Made by a program: the position numbers and the translations under genes
Shown here: piece after piece, positions 33,017 to 41,322 of the stretch
Layout of the letters: each line of letters starts with the position of its first letter
How positions within the stretch are numbered: the first letter of the stretch is position 1
The notes under the pieces: generated by a model
What the model saw: only the letters and a program-made list of their open reading frames with translations
Told to the model about the DNA's origin: nothing
Database searches by the model: none
DNA from: an uncultured Eubacteriales bacterium
Lineage (GTDB): Bacteria > Bacillota > Clostridia > Lachnospirales > Bianqueaceae
Assembly (NCBI GenBank): GCA_902783575.1
Contig: CACZRP010000020.1
Location: forward strand, 1 to 63,039
DNA length: 63,039 bases
Direction of reading: 5' to 3'

Positions 33017-34705
33017 TTAGTCGTTGATTTCCATGATCATAGGCAGGATCATGGGACTTCTCTTTATTTCTCTCCACAGGTAATCCTTCAGGGCGTCCCT
33101 GATGGAGGCTTTGACACTGCCCCAGTCCATACTGGACAGAGATCCGTATTCGGACAGCAAATGAGAAATCACTGTCCGGCACCCATCCATCAGAACCTCG
33201 GACTCTTTCACATAGACAAAACCGCGGCTGACGATTTCCGGTCCGGAAATCACCCTGCCGGTCTTCTTGGAGATTCCGATGACCACTATCATCAGACCAT
33301 CCTGGGACAGGATCTTTCTGTCTCTCAGCACCACATTACCGACGTCTCCTACGCCAAGACCATCCACCAGGACGGGCTCCACATCGATGCTGCCGTCCAC
33401 AGAGGCGCTGTAGCTGTCCAGCTTCAGGATATCTCCGTTGTTAATAAGGATGGTATTTCTGGGATCATGGCCCATGGATTTCACCAGCTCGGCATGGGCG
33501 GTCAGATGCTTGAACTCACCGTGCACGGGAATGAAATATTTGGGCTTCACCAGGGTATAGATCATTTTCAGTTCTTCCTGGCTGGCGTGCCCGGAGACAT
33601 GGGCATCCTGATAGGTGACCTTGGCTCCCCGGACCATCAGATCGTTGATAACCCGGGTAACGGTTTTTTCGTTGCCGGGAACAGGACGGCTGGAGAAGAT
33701 AACGGTATCTCCTTCCTTGATTTCAATGGCCTTGTGCTCGCCGCTGGCCATCCGGGACAGGGCTGCCATGGGCTCTCCCTGGGAACCGGTGGTGATAATC
33801 ACCAGCTCGTCATCCTGATAGTTTTTCATTTCGGAAATATCGATCAGCACACCGTCGGGAACTTCCAGATAATCCAGCTCCAGAGCGGTATTAATGACAT
33901 TCACCATGCTGCGGCCCACGCAGACAACCTTACGGCCCACCATGGCGGCGGCATTGATGATCTGCTGCACCCGGTCCACGTTGGAGGCAAAGGTTGCCAC
34001 CAGGATACGGCCGGTGGTCTGAGGGAACATCTCGGTGAACACCCGGCCCACCGTGCGTTCGCTCATGGTATATCCGGGTCTTTCGGCGTTGGTGGAATCA
34101 GACATCAGCGCCAGCACCTTCTTGCGGCCCAGCTCCGCCAGTCTCTGAAGGTCAATGACGCCGCCGTGAATGGGGGTAAAGTCGACCTTGAAGTCACCGG
34201 TATGGATAATCACGCCTGCGGCGGTGGTGATGGCCAGGGCCACAGCGTCGCCAATGCTGTGATTGGTACGGATAAACTCAACCTTGATTTCGCCCAGCTC
34301 CACGGTATCCCCGGGCTGAACCAATATTAATGACGCGTTTTTAATGCCGTGCTCTTCGATTTTGTTTCTGACAAGGCCTAAGGTCAGGCGGGTTCCATAG
34401 ACGGGAACCCGAAACTCCCTGAGAAAATACGGCAGGGCTCCGATATGGTCTTCATGTCCATGGGTCAGAACAACGCCGCGGATCTTGGAATAATGATCTC
34501 TTAAATACTGAAAATTAGGGATGATCGAATCGATGCCCGGCATATCATCATCGGGAAAAGCCTGACCGCAGTCAATAATGATGATATCGTCCTCGCACTC
34601 GATGACGGTCATGTTCATGCCAATCTGATCAAGACCTCCCAGAGGGATGATCCTCACAGATTTTCGTTCTTTATTTTTGTGCTTTCTTGTCGAAAAATTG
34701 CTCAT
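33017..34705 (-). CDS. rnj: Ribonuclease J
   Basis: A 562-residue metallo-beta-lactamase/beta-CASP RNase with 5' exonuclease and endonuclease activity on RNA. The metal-binding HGHEDHIGAL is at about 80-89; VIHTGDFKVD, SDSTNAERPG and the beta-CASP motif HVSGHASQEEL are intact, and the C-terminal domain ends in PMILPMIMEIND. The gene overlaps DUF1292 upstream by 4 nt. Only one RNase J is present in the window; whether it is J1- or J2-like cannot be decided here. Confidence 0.95.
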   Translation of the reverse strand: MSNFSTRKHKNKERKSVRIIPLGGLDQIGMNMTVIECEDDIIIIDCGQAFPDDDMPGIDSIIPNFQYLRDHYSKIRGVVLTHGHEDHIGALPYFLREFRVPVYGTRLTLGLVRNKIEEHGIKNASLILVQPGDTVELGEIKVEFIRTNHSIGDAVALAITTAAGVIIHTGDFKVDFTPIHGGVIDLQRLAELGRKKVLALMSDSTNAERPGYTMSERTVGRVFTEMFPQTTGRILVATFASNVDRVQQIINAAAMVGRKVVCVGRSMVNVINTALELDYLEVPDGVLIDISEMKNYQDDELVIITTGSQGEPMAALSRMASGEHKAIEIKEGDTVIFSSRPVPGNEKTVTRVINDLMVRGAKVTYQDAHVSGHASQEELKMIYTLVKPKYFIPVHGEFKHLTAHAELVKSMGHDPRNTILINNGDILKLDSYSASVDGSIDVEPVLVDGLGVGDVGNVVLRDRKILSQDGLMIVVIGISKKTGRVISGPEIVSRGFVYVKESEVLMDGCRTVISHLLSEYGSLSSMDWGSVKASIRDALKDYLWREIKRSPMILPMIMEIND

Positions 34706-35106
34706 TCGTTATCTCTTTCTTCTTTACCTTCAATCATAATATCATATTGGTCATCGGCCTGGGATGCCAGGACAGCGCTGACCTTATCAAATTCTTCTTC
34801 AGAGAAGTCGGTGCTGGCGTAAATCACCATATCGCCATACTCTTCCGTGATCATAAACTCCGCCTGGTCTTTGTTGCAGAGCTTCAGAAGATAGGCTTCC
34901 TCATCGGAGTCTTCGGCATCGTCGTCGAAGTCTTCGGGAATGGAAGCATCCGGTTCCGCTTCCACCGCCAGCAGATAATAGGCCCCGTCAACCTGGGCCG
35001 TGTCAATGACTGTCATGGTGCCGGAGGTTTCTTCTTCGATATCCGTTACTTCAATCCAATCCAGTGATGACAGAATCTCCGGAGTCATGTTATATTCCAA
35101 ATTCAT
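34702..35106 (-). CDS. DUF1292 family protein
   Basis: A 134-residue acidic protein. Its central part, 'MTVIDTAQVDGAYYLLAVEAEPD', together with 'EDEEAYLLKL' (here DEEAYLLKL) and EEYGDMVIYASTDFSEEEFDKV, fits DUF1292 proteins, which have no settled function and travel with ruvX in Firmicutes. It overlaps ruvX by 17 nt and RNase J by 4 nt. AAGGAG lies 9 nt before the ATG. Confidence 0.85.
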   Translation of the reverse strand: MNLEYNMTPEILSSLDWIEVTDIEEETSGTMTVIDTAQVDGAYYLLAVEAEPDASIPEDFDDDAEDSDEEAYLLKLCNKDQAEFMITEEYGDMVIYASTDFSEEEFDKVSAVLASQADDQYDIMIEGKEERDNE

Positions 35107-35557
35107 TAAGATACTCCTTTTCCAGCTCAGCGGCCGGATGGCTGTCTAAAAATTGCTGCAGGATAATGCGGGCCGCCAGCTGATCGACGACCTCTTTTCT
35201 TTTGTGCCTGTCATGGATTCCTGCTTCGATCAGGGGCTGCTCCGCTTCCCAGGTGGAGAGCCTCTCATCTTCCATGACAACTTTCACCCTGTAAAGATCT
35301 CTTTCCAGACGGTGCTGGAAGGCCAGGGCCTTCTCCGCGCTCTTTCCCACACTGCCATCCAGTCTGAGAGGCAGTCCGAGAACAATCAGATGAATATCAT
35401 TTTCTTCACATATCTGACGGATCCGGCGAACGGTGGCCTTGAGATTGACTTCATCTTCCCGTTTGATGGTTTCCAGGGGTGACGCCAGAAAACCGGTGGG
35501 ATCGGACATGGCAACGCCCACTGTCCGGCTGCCATAATCCAGCCCAAGAATTCTCAC
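35090..35557 (-). CDS. ruvX: Putative pre-16S rRNA nuclease / Holliday junction resolvase YqgF
   Basis: A 155-residue RNase H-like nuclease. Acidic active-site residues lie in ILGLDYGSRTVGVAMSDP (N-terminal Asp), VVMEDERLSTWEAE and AARIILQQFLDSH. The family was first named for Holliday junctions and is now also linked to 16S rRNA 5' processing. It overlaps ireB by 4 nt and DUF1292 by 17 nt, the standard arrangement. Confidence 0.93.
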   Translation of the reverse strand: MRILGLDYGSRTVGVAMSDPTGFLASPLETIKREDEVNLKATVRRIRQICEENDIHLIVLGLPLRLDGSVGKSAEKALAFQHRLERDLYRVKVVMEDERLSTWEAEQPLIEAGIHDRHKRKEVVDQLAARIILQQFLDSHPAAELEKEYLNEFGI

Positions 35558-35865
35558 TCGTCTTCTTCCTCTTCTTCAGCCTCTTCTTCCCGGTCTTCCT
35601 CGAGGCGGTGGTATTCCACGAAGGAACGCACCAGCTCCTCAATGATTTCGTCCCGGTCAATACGGGCGATTTTGCCGCGGCTGCCGTTATAGCTGGTAAT
35701 GTACGTAGGATCCTCGGACATAATGTAGCCCACCATCTGATTGACAGGGTTATAGCCCTTGATCTGAAGGGCCTTGTAGACGTCAATCAGCACATCCCTG
35801 ACGGATTCCTCCGGCTCGGAAATGATCTTGAAATACTGTGTTCCTGACTTTTCCAGCTCACTCAT
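35554..35865 (-). CDS. ireB: IreB family regulatory phosphoprotein with acidic extension
   Basis: A 103-residue protein. The core, ALQIKGYNPVNQMVGYIMSEDPTYITSYNGSRG (cited here as GYNPVNQMVGY, DPTYI and YNGSRG), matches IreB, the small substrate of the Ser/Thr kinase IreK/PrkC that affects cephalosporin resistance in Enterococcus. Thr9 in GTQYFK is at the position of the phosphorylated threonine in the family. The C-terminal Glu/Asp run of about 15 residues is an addition to the usual length of 85-90 residues. It sits between mtaB (18-nt gap) and ruvX (overlap). Confidence 0.9.
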   Translation of the reverse strand: MSELEKSGTQYFKIISEPEESVRDVLIDVYKALQIKGYNPVNQMVGYIMSEDPTYITSYNGSRGKIARIDRDEIIEELVRSFVEYHRLEEDREEEAEEEEEDE

Positions 35866-35883
35866 TTTGGATTCTCCTGTTCT

Positions 35884-37272
35884 TTAGCTTGTGACTTGTC
35901 CCTGAAGGATGGTATCCAAACCGGAGGCCGAGTGATTGGCGCTCCGGATATTCGCTTTTCCAACGATCCGGCAGAAAAGGATTTCGCCCTGGACGCATTC
36001 TCTGTCCACGGCCACCCGAAGGTAGTTTTTGGAGGTTCCGACCCAAAGGCCAGTTTCCTCATCTTTCTGCTCCATCAGCACTTCCAGGATTCTTCCCTGC
36101 ATACTGTTCATATAGGCTTCGGAAGAAACCGCCGTCACCTCCAGCAGCTGATGGGCTCTTTTTTTCTTCACGTCCTGAGGCACCTGATCCGCCATGCGGG
36201 CCGCCACGGTTCCCTCCATGCGGGAATAGGGAAACACATGGGCCTCGGCGAAGGAAACCTTTTTAAGAAACGCCAGGGATTCCAGATGATCCTCTTCTGT
36301 TTCCCCGGGAAATCCGGCAATCACATCGGTGGTGATGCAGGGATCCTCAAAAGCTTCCCTGAGAAGGGCCACAGCCTGCAGATAGTCTTCAGCGGTATAT
36401 TGCCGGTTCATGGCTTTCAGTGTCCGGTCACAGCCGCTCTGCAGCGAAAGATGAAAATGCGGGCAGAGCTTTCTGCTTTCCCGGATACGGCTGACAAACT
36501 CTTCGGTAATCAGCCTGGGTTCCAGCGATCCAAGCCGGATTCTCTCGAGTCCATGAATCTTTTCAAGACTGAGAATCAGATCTGACAGATGATTTCCCAG
36601 AAACATTCCTTCCGACTGGGCCCTGTTGTAGGAGGTTTCCTCCCAGTCCAGTCCATAGGAGCTCAAATGAATTCCGGTAATGACAACCTCACGGAAGCCC
36701 TGGGACACCAGTCCTTCCACTTCCTGAACGATATTCTCCACCGGACGGCTCTTCAGCGGTCCACGGACATAGGGAATAATGCAGTAGGTACAGAACTGGC
36801 GGCAGCCGTCCTGGACCTTGATAAAGGCTCTGGAATGCTCGGTAAAACCGTGCTCTTCCAGAAACGCGGATCGGTCCATTGATTCCTCGGGAGAAGGCGC
36901 CTGGGTCAGCGGACCTTTAGCCAGCGCTGCTTCTATGCGTGGAATCAGCCTTTCCTTATCCTGATTGGAGACGGCCAGGTCAATAACACCCTCACGAATC
37001 AGACTGTCATCCCGGTCCACATAGCAGCCGGCCGCAATAACCAGGGCCGATGGAGAAAGCTTTCTGGCACGGTGAATCATCTGGCGGGATTTCTTTGCTG
37101 CGACCTGAGTCACAGTACAGGTATTGATAATATAAACATCCGCGGGATCTTTAAAATCAACCAAGGCAAAGCCAGCCTCAGAAAGCTGTTTTGCCATCTT
37201 AGCGGATTCATAACTGTTGACCTTGCATCCCATGGTGCAGATGGCCGCTCTCAGTCCGGATGATTCTGCCAT
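35884..37272 (-). CDS. mtaB: tRNA t6A37 methylthiotransferase MtaB
   Basis: A 462-residue radical-SAM enzyme adding a methylthio group to t6A37 of ANN-reading tRNAs. The UPF0004 domain holds CTMGCKVNSYES and IINTCTVT with the auxiliary cluster cysteines. The radical-SAM motif CRQFCTYCIIPYVRG follows at about 156-170. 'LEPRLITEEF' and 'IAGFPGETEEDH' are typical, and a TRAM domain ends the protein. A clear promoter precedes it, making it the first gene of the eight-gene operon down to the glycosyltransferase. Confidence 0.95.
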   Translation of the reverse strand: MAESSGLRAAICTMGCKVNSYESAKMAKQLSEAGFALVDFKDPADVYIINTCTVTQVAAKKSRQMIHRARKLSPSALVIAAGCYVDRDDSLIREGVIDLAVSNQDKERLIPRIEAALAKGPLTQAPSPEESMDRSAFLEEHGFTEHSRAFIKVQDGCRQFCTYCIIPYVRGPLKSRPVENIVQEVEGLVSQGFREVVITGIHLSSYGLDWEETSYNRAQSEGMFLGNHLSDLILSLEKIHGLERIRLGSLEPRLITEEFVSRIRESRKLCPHFHLSLQSGCDRTLKAMNRQYTAEDYLQAVALLREAFEDPCITTDVIAGFPGETEEDHLESLAFLKKVSFAEAHVFPYSRMEGTVAARMADQVPQDVKKKRAHQLLEVTAVSSEAYMNSMQGRILEVLMEQKDEETGLWVGTSKNYLRVAVDRECVQGEILFCRIVGKANIRSANHSASGLDTILQGQVTS

Positions 37273-37338
37273 ATTTCCTTTCTCACCGATGAATCAAAAA
37301 ATATCTGTCAGTGTCTATGCAAACGTATTCAATATACT

Positions 37339-37367
37339 ATTATACTCAAAATCTGTGGAAAATACAA
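37339..37367 (-). promoter_or_regulatory. Promoter of the mtaB-ireB-ruvX-rnj-mltG operon
   Basis: On the minus strand: TTGTAT (-35, 37362-37367), 17-nt spacer, TATAAT (-10, 37339-37344), about 65 nt before the mtaB ATG. Ribosome site AAAGGAA. Confidence 0.65.
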
Positions 37368-37435
37368 GCCCTTTTCCGTTTCTCTGTCCCGATGACCATA
37401 ATCCCAACAATCCAAAGACTCACATCTGGACACCC

Positions 37436-37837
37436 GCTCTTCGCAAATTAAGAGTTTTGGCACAACTACCACACACCTCACCTGCTCTTAGCAAATCCAA
37501 GATTTTGGCACAGCTACCGCATACCGAATCACCTGCTCTTCGCAAATCAATGTTTTTGGCACAGCTACCGCAGAAAACAGGCCAAAACCCTCATATTTCT
37601 TCGCAAAATGGACTTTTTAGCACCACTACCGCATAAATGCGGTAGAAGTGCCAAAAACCTCAAATCCCGAAGAATTTCGCCTTCAAACGGCCCTTTTACG
37701 CGGTAGATGTGCCAAAAAGTCAAAATCCTGAAGAGCAGCACCACAGCCATGCGGCAACCGTGCCAAAATCCCCGAATTTCGAAGAGTCCCAGGCCTGTAA
37801 TGCGGTAGATGTGGAAAAAAGTCAAGATCCCGAAGAA
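37436..37837. repeat. Array of eight 38-39-nt repeats, four direct and four inverted, around a central axis
   Basis: Within an 874-nt gap between mtaB and aspS lie four plus-oriented copies (37436-37473, 37484-37522, 37535-37573, 37597-37634) and four reverse-oriented copies (37637-37674, 37698-37736, 37749-37786, 37800-37837). Each reads roughly GCTCTTCGcaaat, a variable stretch of about 8 nt, then TTTTGGCACAnCTACCGCAT, the parts near both ends being best kept. Spacers are 10, 12, 23, then 2 at the centre, then 23, 12 and 13 nt, so the layout is mirror-symmetric. Short reading frames across the repeats (peptides such as ALRKSKILAQLPH) have no ribosome sites and look fortuitous. Outside the repeats, the gap holds only the mtaB promoter, a second palindrome and the aspS terminator. 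Confidence 0.85.
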
Positions 37838-37894
37838 TGCAGTCATACCTCACCCTAGACCAACCATCAATCAAGGGCTGCCCCAGCCCAGCTA

Positions 37895-38048
37895 GCCTTT
37901 GTTTGGCTTAATTACCCCTTGCCACAAGAGCTTTCTGATCTGTCAAGGCCGCAGCCGCTGTGCGGTCCATTCGCAAAGCATCGCTTTGCGAATGGAGCCT
38001 TGACAGACAGAAGCCTTGTGGCATTCAATTGACAAGCCAAACAAAGGC
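37895..38048. repeat. Branched 154-nt palindromic element
   Basis: Nested pairing arms: GCCTTTGTTTGGCTT (37895-37909) with AAGCCAAACAAAGGC (38034-38048), perfect over 15 bp; TGCCACAAG (37920-37928) with CTTGTGGCA (38015-38023); TCTGTCAAGG with CCTTGACAGA further in; and at the centre TCCATTCGCAAAGC / GCTTTGCGAATGGA around ATC. The left arm adds a small hairpin CCGCA...TGCGG. The two strands fold equally well, so orientation is unclear. No open reading frame with a ribosome site is present. It may be an intergenic repeat element or a structured RNA. Confidence 0.75.
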
Positions 38049-38070
38049 CTGCCGTATCCTGTCGGATAAC

Positions 38071-38120
38071 TATAAAACAACAGCAGGGACCGCCGCGATA
38101 AACCTCGCGATGATCCCTGC
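38071..38120 (-). terminator. Terminator of the clpP-hisS-aspS operon
   Basis: On the minus strand GCAGGGA ... TCCCTGC (outer arms 38114-38120 and 38083-38089) with an inner CGCGA / TCGCG pair is followed by TGTTGTTTTAT. It starts 26 nt after the aspS stop. The T-run is interrupted, so strength is moderate. Confidence 0.65.
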
Positions 38121-38146
38121 CAAATGTTTGTCAGCAATGTCTGAAC

Positions 38147-39481
38147 TTACGGAGTCAGTCTCTTGGGGCTCCGGAACAGGAACATGGCTTCATTGATGTG
38201 CAGACCGCACAGAAGCATGGTCAGACGATCCAGGCCAAGGCCGAATCCGCCGTGGGGAGGACAGCCGTATTTGAAGAACTCCAGGTAGAACTTAACATCA
38301 TCTGCCAGGCCCTTCTCCTCTGCCTGAGCCTTCAGAATCTCGTAGCGATGCTCACGCTGGGCACCGGTGGTGATTTCCGTGCCGCGCCAGATCAGGTCAT
38401 AGCCCTGAGGAACACCGTTCTCGTCACGCATGTGGTAGAAGGCACGCTTCTCGGCACTGTAATCGGTGACGAACAGGAATTCGCTGCCGTAGTGCTTCAT
38501 GGACCAGTCGTAGCTCATGCGCTCCGCATCGGTGGTGAGGTCACCCTTCTCGGATTCAGGCACTTCATAACCGAAGTCTTCCTTCAGACCGTCGTAAAGC
38601 TCTGCCAGAGTCACCACAGGGAAAGGCTTGTCGGGAACGATCACTTCCAGACCAAACTGCTCCTTAATCTGATCTCCGAATTTCTCTTTGACCTTGCCCA
38701 GGGCATAGGTCAGGAGGCCTTCCTCCATCTTCATGACATCACGGAAATCGGTGATATAAGAGAACTCCAGATCAAAGCCGGTAAACTCGGTGGTATGCTT
38801 GCTGGTATAGGACTTCTCAGCGCGGAACACCGGACCCACCTCAAAGATTCTATCAAAGCCGCTGGCCATGGCCATCTGCTTGTAGAACTGGGGACTCTGT
38901 GCCAGGTAAGCGCTGCGGTCAAAGTACTTGACCTCAAAAACATCGGAGCCGCTTTCGGAAGCTGCCGCGATGAGCTTGGGAGTATGGATCTCCATGAAGC
39001 CTCTCTCCAGCAGGTACTCTCTCATGGCCGCGGCCATCAGGGACTGAGCCTTGAATATCAGCTGGTTCTTCTCTGTACGAAGATCAATCCAGCGGTAGTC
39101 CAGTCTCTCGTCGATACCGGATCTCGGAACGCCGGGACGCTTCTTGGTGGCAGGAATCTCTTCTCTCTGAATAGGCAGAGCCGCTGCCACAGACTCAATG
39201 CGGATCTCGTCAGGCAGGATTTCGATGCCGTTCAGCTTGACATACTCGCTCTCAAAGGCGGTGCCGATCACGGAAACCACGCTGTCCTGGGTAATCTGAG
39301 ACAGGGTGTCCAGCATCTCGGGATGCTTTTCCTTTTCAATGGTCACCTGAGCCTTGCCGGTGATGTCCTTCAGTACCAGGAAGGCCATGGCCTTTCCGTC
39401 ACGGAAGTTTTCAACGAAGCCCTGCAGGAGGATCGGCTTTTCAAGATGCTGTCTGATCTCTCCCAAATACACTCTTTCCAT
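38147..39481 (-). CDS. aspS: Aspartyl-tRNA synthetase, short archaeal/eukaryal-like type
   Basis: A 444-residue class II synthetase. The OB-fold anticodon domain (about 1-105) is followed directly by the catalytic core, with motif 2 in VGPVFRAEKSYTSKHTTEF and motif 3 in GFGLGLDRLTMLL. It lacks the GAD insertion of the usual bacterial enzyme of about 590 residues. Archaeal-like AspRS in bacteria is often an aspartate-tRNA(Asn) ligase that misacylates tRNA(Asn) for the amidotransferase route; that is family knowledge, not shown here. The ATG at 39481 with GAGG 8 nt upstream is preferred over a GTG three codons earlier that overlaps the hisS stop. Confidence 0.92.
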   Translation of the reverse strand: MERVYLGEIRQHLEKPILLQGFVENFRDGKAMAFLVLKDITGKAQVTIEKEKHPEMLDTLSQITQDSVVSVIGTAFESEYVKLNGIEILPDEIRIESVAAALPIQREEIPATKKRPGVPRSGIDERLDYRWIDLRTEKNQLIFKAQSLMAAAMREYLLERGFMEIHTPKLIAAASESGSDVFEVKYFDRSAYLAQSPQFYKQMAMASGFDRIFEVGPVFRAEKSYTSKHTTEFTGFDLEFSYITDFRDVMKMEEGLLTYALGKVKEKFGDQIKEQFGLEVIVPDKPFPVVTLAELYDGLKEDFGYEVPESEKGDLTTDAERMSYDWSMKHYGSEFLFVTDYSAEKRAFYHMRDENGVPQGYDLIWRGTEITTGAQREHRYEILKAQAEEKGLADDVKFYLEFFKYGCPPHGGFGLGLDRLTMLLCGLHINEAMFLFRSPKRLTP

Positions 39482-39486
39482 GTTTA

Positions 39487-40797
39487 TCACCTCGATAAAA
39501 CAATTTGAATAGCCTCTTCACAGGAGATAATCTTCTGCTCCGAGGAGGACATATCCTTAAGGGCAACCTTGCCGGCTGCCGCTTCTTCTTCACCAATCAA
39601 TATGACGTAGGGAACCCCGATCCGGGAAGCATACTTCATCTTCTGCTTCATGCCCTTGGTCAGGGAATAGATATCGGTGGAAATACCGGCCCTGCGGAAA
39701 GCTCCGGCTGTCTGAACTGCCGCGGCCATCTGATCCGGACCCATGGGAACCACCAGGGCCTTGATAAGGGTCTTGCTGCCGCCGGTCAGGATCCCCGCTT
39801 CCTTCAGCTGAGAGAAAAGTCTGGTCAGACCGATGGAAATACCGATACCAGGCATGTTGGTCTTAGTATAGAATCCCGTCAGATTGTCATATCTTCCTCC
39901 GGAGCAGACGCTGCCCAGCTGAGGATAATCATCCAGTCTGGTTTCATAGACTGTGCCGGTATAATAGTCCAGGCCGCGGGCAATGGTCAGATCCACTTCG
40001 AAGTTCTCATCGGGCATACCCAGAAGCCGCATGTTGCTGACGACCTCCTTCAGCTCACTGACGCCTTCCCGGAAGGTTTCGTCCTCCACAGGCAGCGCTT
40101 CCACCTGAGCGAGAATCTCATCGGTGCTGCCCTTGATATGAATCAGGGACATGATGCTGTCTGTCTGCGCCTCGGTGATTCCCAGCTCACCCAGCTCCAG
40201 ACGGACCTTTTCCTCACCGATCTTGTCCAGCTTGTCGATGGTTCTCAGCACATCCGCAATCTGATCCGCCAGACCCAGAGAGCTGAAAAAGCCGTTCAGG
40301 ACCTTGCGGTTATTCAGGCGGATGGTAAAGGGACCGAAATCCAGCTTTTTGAAGACGTGATAGATGACGGAAGGCATCTCCGCGTCGTAGTACAGCGGCA
40401 GCGAATCAATACCGATAATATCGATATCGCACTGGTAAAACTCTCTGAAGCGTCCCTTCTGGGGGCGTTCGCCGCGGAATACCTTGCTCATCTGATACCG
40501 CTTAAAGGGGAATACCAGATCGTTTTCATGCTGGGCGACATATCTCGCCAGCGGCACAGTCAGATCAAATCTCAGAGCCAGATCATGGTCACCCTTCTGG
40601 AAACGGTAAATCTGTTTTTCCGTCTCTCCGCCCGCCTTCGCCAGCAGTACCTCTGACAGTTCAATGGTGGGGGTATCCAGCGGAAGAAATCCGAACTCTT
40701 CATAGACGCCGCGGATGGTATCCATCATGCGGTTAAAGAGAATCTGATCCTCCGGCAGAAGCTCCATGAAACCGGTAAGAATTCTCGGTGTTACCAT
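39487..40797 (-). CDS. hisS: Histidyl-tRNA synthetase
   Basis: A 436-residue class II synthetase charging tRNA(His). Landmarks are FDLTVPLARYVAQ, the 'YQMSKVFRGERPQKGRFREFYQCDID' segment (cited in part: VFRGERPQKGRFREF), ARGLDYYTGTVYE, and GSVCSGGRYDNL near the histidine-binding loop, then a C-terminal anticodon-binding domain. AAGGAG lies within the last codons of DUF4364, 10 nt before the ATG. The hisS-aspS pairing is common in Firmicutes. Confidence 0.96.
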   Translation of the reverse strand: MVTPRILTGFMELLPEDQILFNRMMDTIRGVYEEFGFLPLDTPTIELSEVLLAKAGGETEKQIYRFQKGDHDLALRFDLTVPLARYVAQHENDLVFPFKRYQMSKVFRGERPQKGRFREFYQCDIDIIGIDSLPLYYDAEMPSVIYHVFKKLDFGPFTIRLNNRKVLNGFFSSLGLADQIADVLRTIDKLDKIGEEKVRLELGELGITEAQTDSIMSLIHIKGSTDEILAQVEALPVEDETFREGVSELKEVVSNMRLLGMPDENFEVDLTIARGLDYYTGTVYETRLDDYPQLGSVCSGGRYDNLTGFYTKTNMPGIGISIGLTRLFSQLKEAGILTGGSKTLIKALVVPMGPDQMAAAVQTAGAFRRAGISTDIYSLTKGMKQKMKYASRIGVPYVILIGEEEAAAGKVALKDMSSSEQKIISCEEAIQIVLSR

Positions 40798-40798
40798 A

Positions 40799-41314
40799 TT
40801 ACTTTAACTCCTTGAGCAGATTCAGATATACATTCATTCCCTTCTGAAGCCATTGGTTGCGGATCCGGTTGGCCCCCTCCTCGCTGTCTGCCGTCATGAC
40901 AAAGGACAGCACCGGACGGTCGTTGTCCAGGATCTGGCAGGTCACATCAAAGTGGGATTCATCCTGCGCTTTAATGGCTGCCTCGGTGCCCATCAGAGGC
41001 GAGCTTCTGAGAAGGGAATCCTTGGCGTAGGTACGGATATCCTCGCGGATGCTGTGGGGAATGCGGTTGCGGAACAGCTTCACCACCTCATCTCCCTCGG
41101 GAAGAAGGGTGTAATAGAAGCCTCCGTCTGTTTTTGACTTGATTTTAACCACCAGGCCCTGTTCTTCCAGCTCGTCCATGCAGCTCTGGGTCGTGAAATA
41201 GTCCATATACATGCGGTATATGACAAAATCGATCAGATCCGTTTCAGCAATGTTTTCTCTTTCGGCGATCACATACAGAAGGATCAGCTTGCTTTCCGAT
41301 AACTGAAGATCCAT
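40799..41314 (-). CDS. DUF4364 family protein
   Basis: A 171-residue soluble protein with a winged-helix-like N-terminal half (LILLYVIAERENIAETDLIDFVI; quoted in part: YVIAERENI), then a mixed alpha/beta part including RNRIPHSIREDIRTYAK. This matches DUF4364 proteins of Clostridia, which look like PadR/MarR-type DNA-binding proteins. The role is not known. AGGAGG lies 4 nt before the ATG; it sits between engB (8-nt gap) and hisS (1-nt gap). Confidence 0.82.
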   Translation of the reverse strand: MDLQLSESKLILLYVIAERENIAETDLIDFVIYRMYMDYFTTQSCMDELEEQGLVVKIKSKTDGGFYYTLLPEGDEVVKLFRNRIPHSIREDIRTYAKDSLLRSSPLMGTEAAIKAQDESHFDVTCQILDNDRPVLSFVMTADSEEGANRIRNQWLQKGMNVYLNLLKELK

Positions 41315-41322
41315 AGGGCCTC

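Noticed and set aside
37436..37837. CRISPR array
   Set aside because: Repeats are degenerate, occur in both orientations, have spacers of only 2-23 nt, and no cas gene is nearby.
37217..37874. Short open frames across the repeats (peptides with ALRK...LAQLPH units, and minus-strand counterparts)
   Set aside because: No ribosome-binding sites or promoters, and the peptide periodicity is fully explained by the DNA repeats.
38083..38120. Small RNA hairpin in the gap downstream of aspS
   Set aside because: Its position 26 nt after the aspS stop and its T-rich tail are better explained as the aspS terminator.
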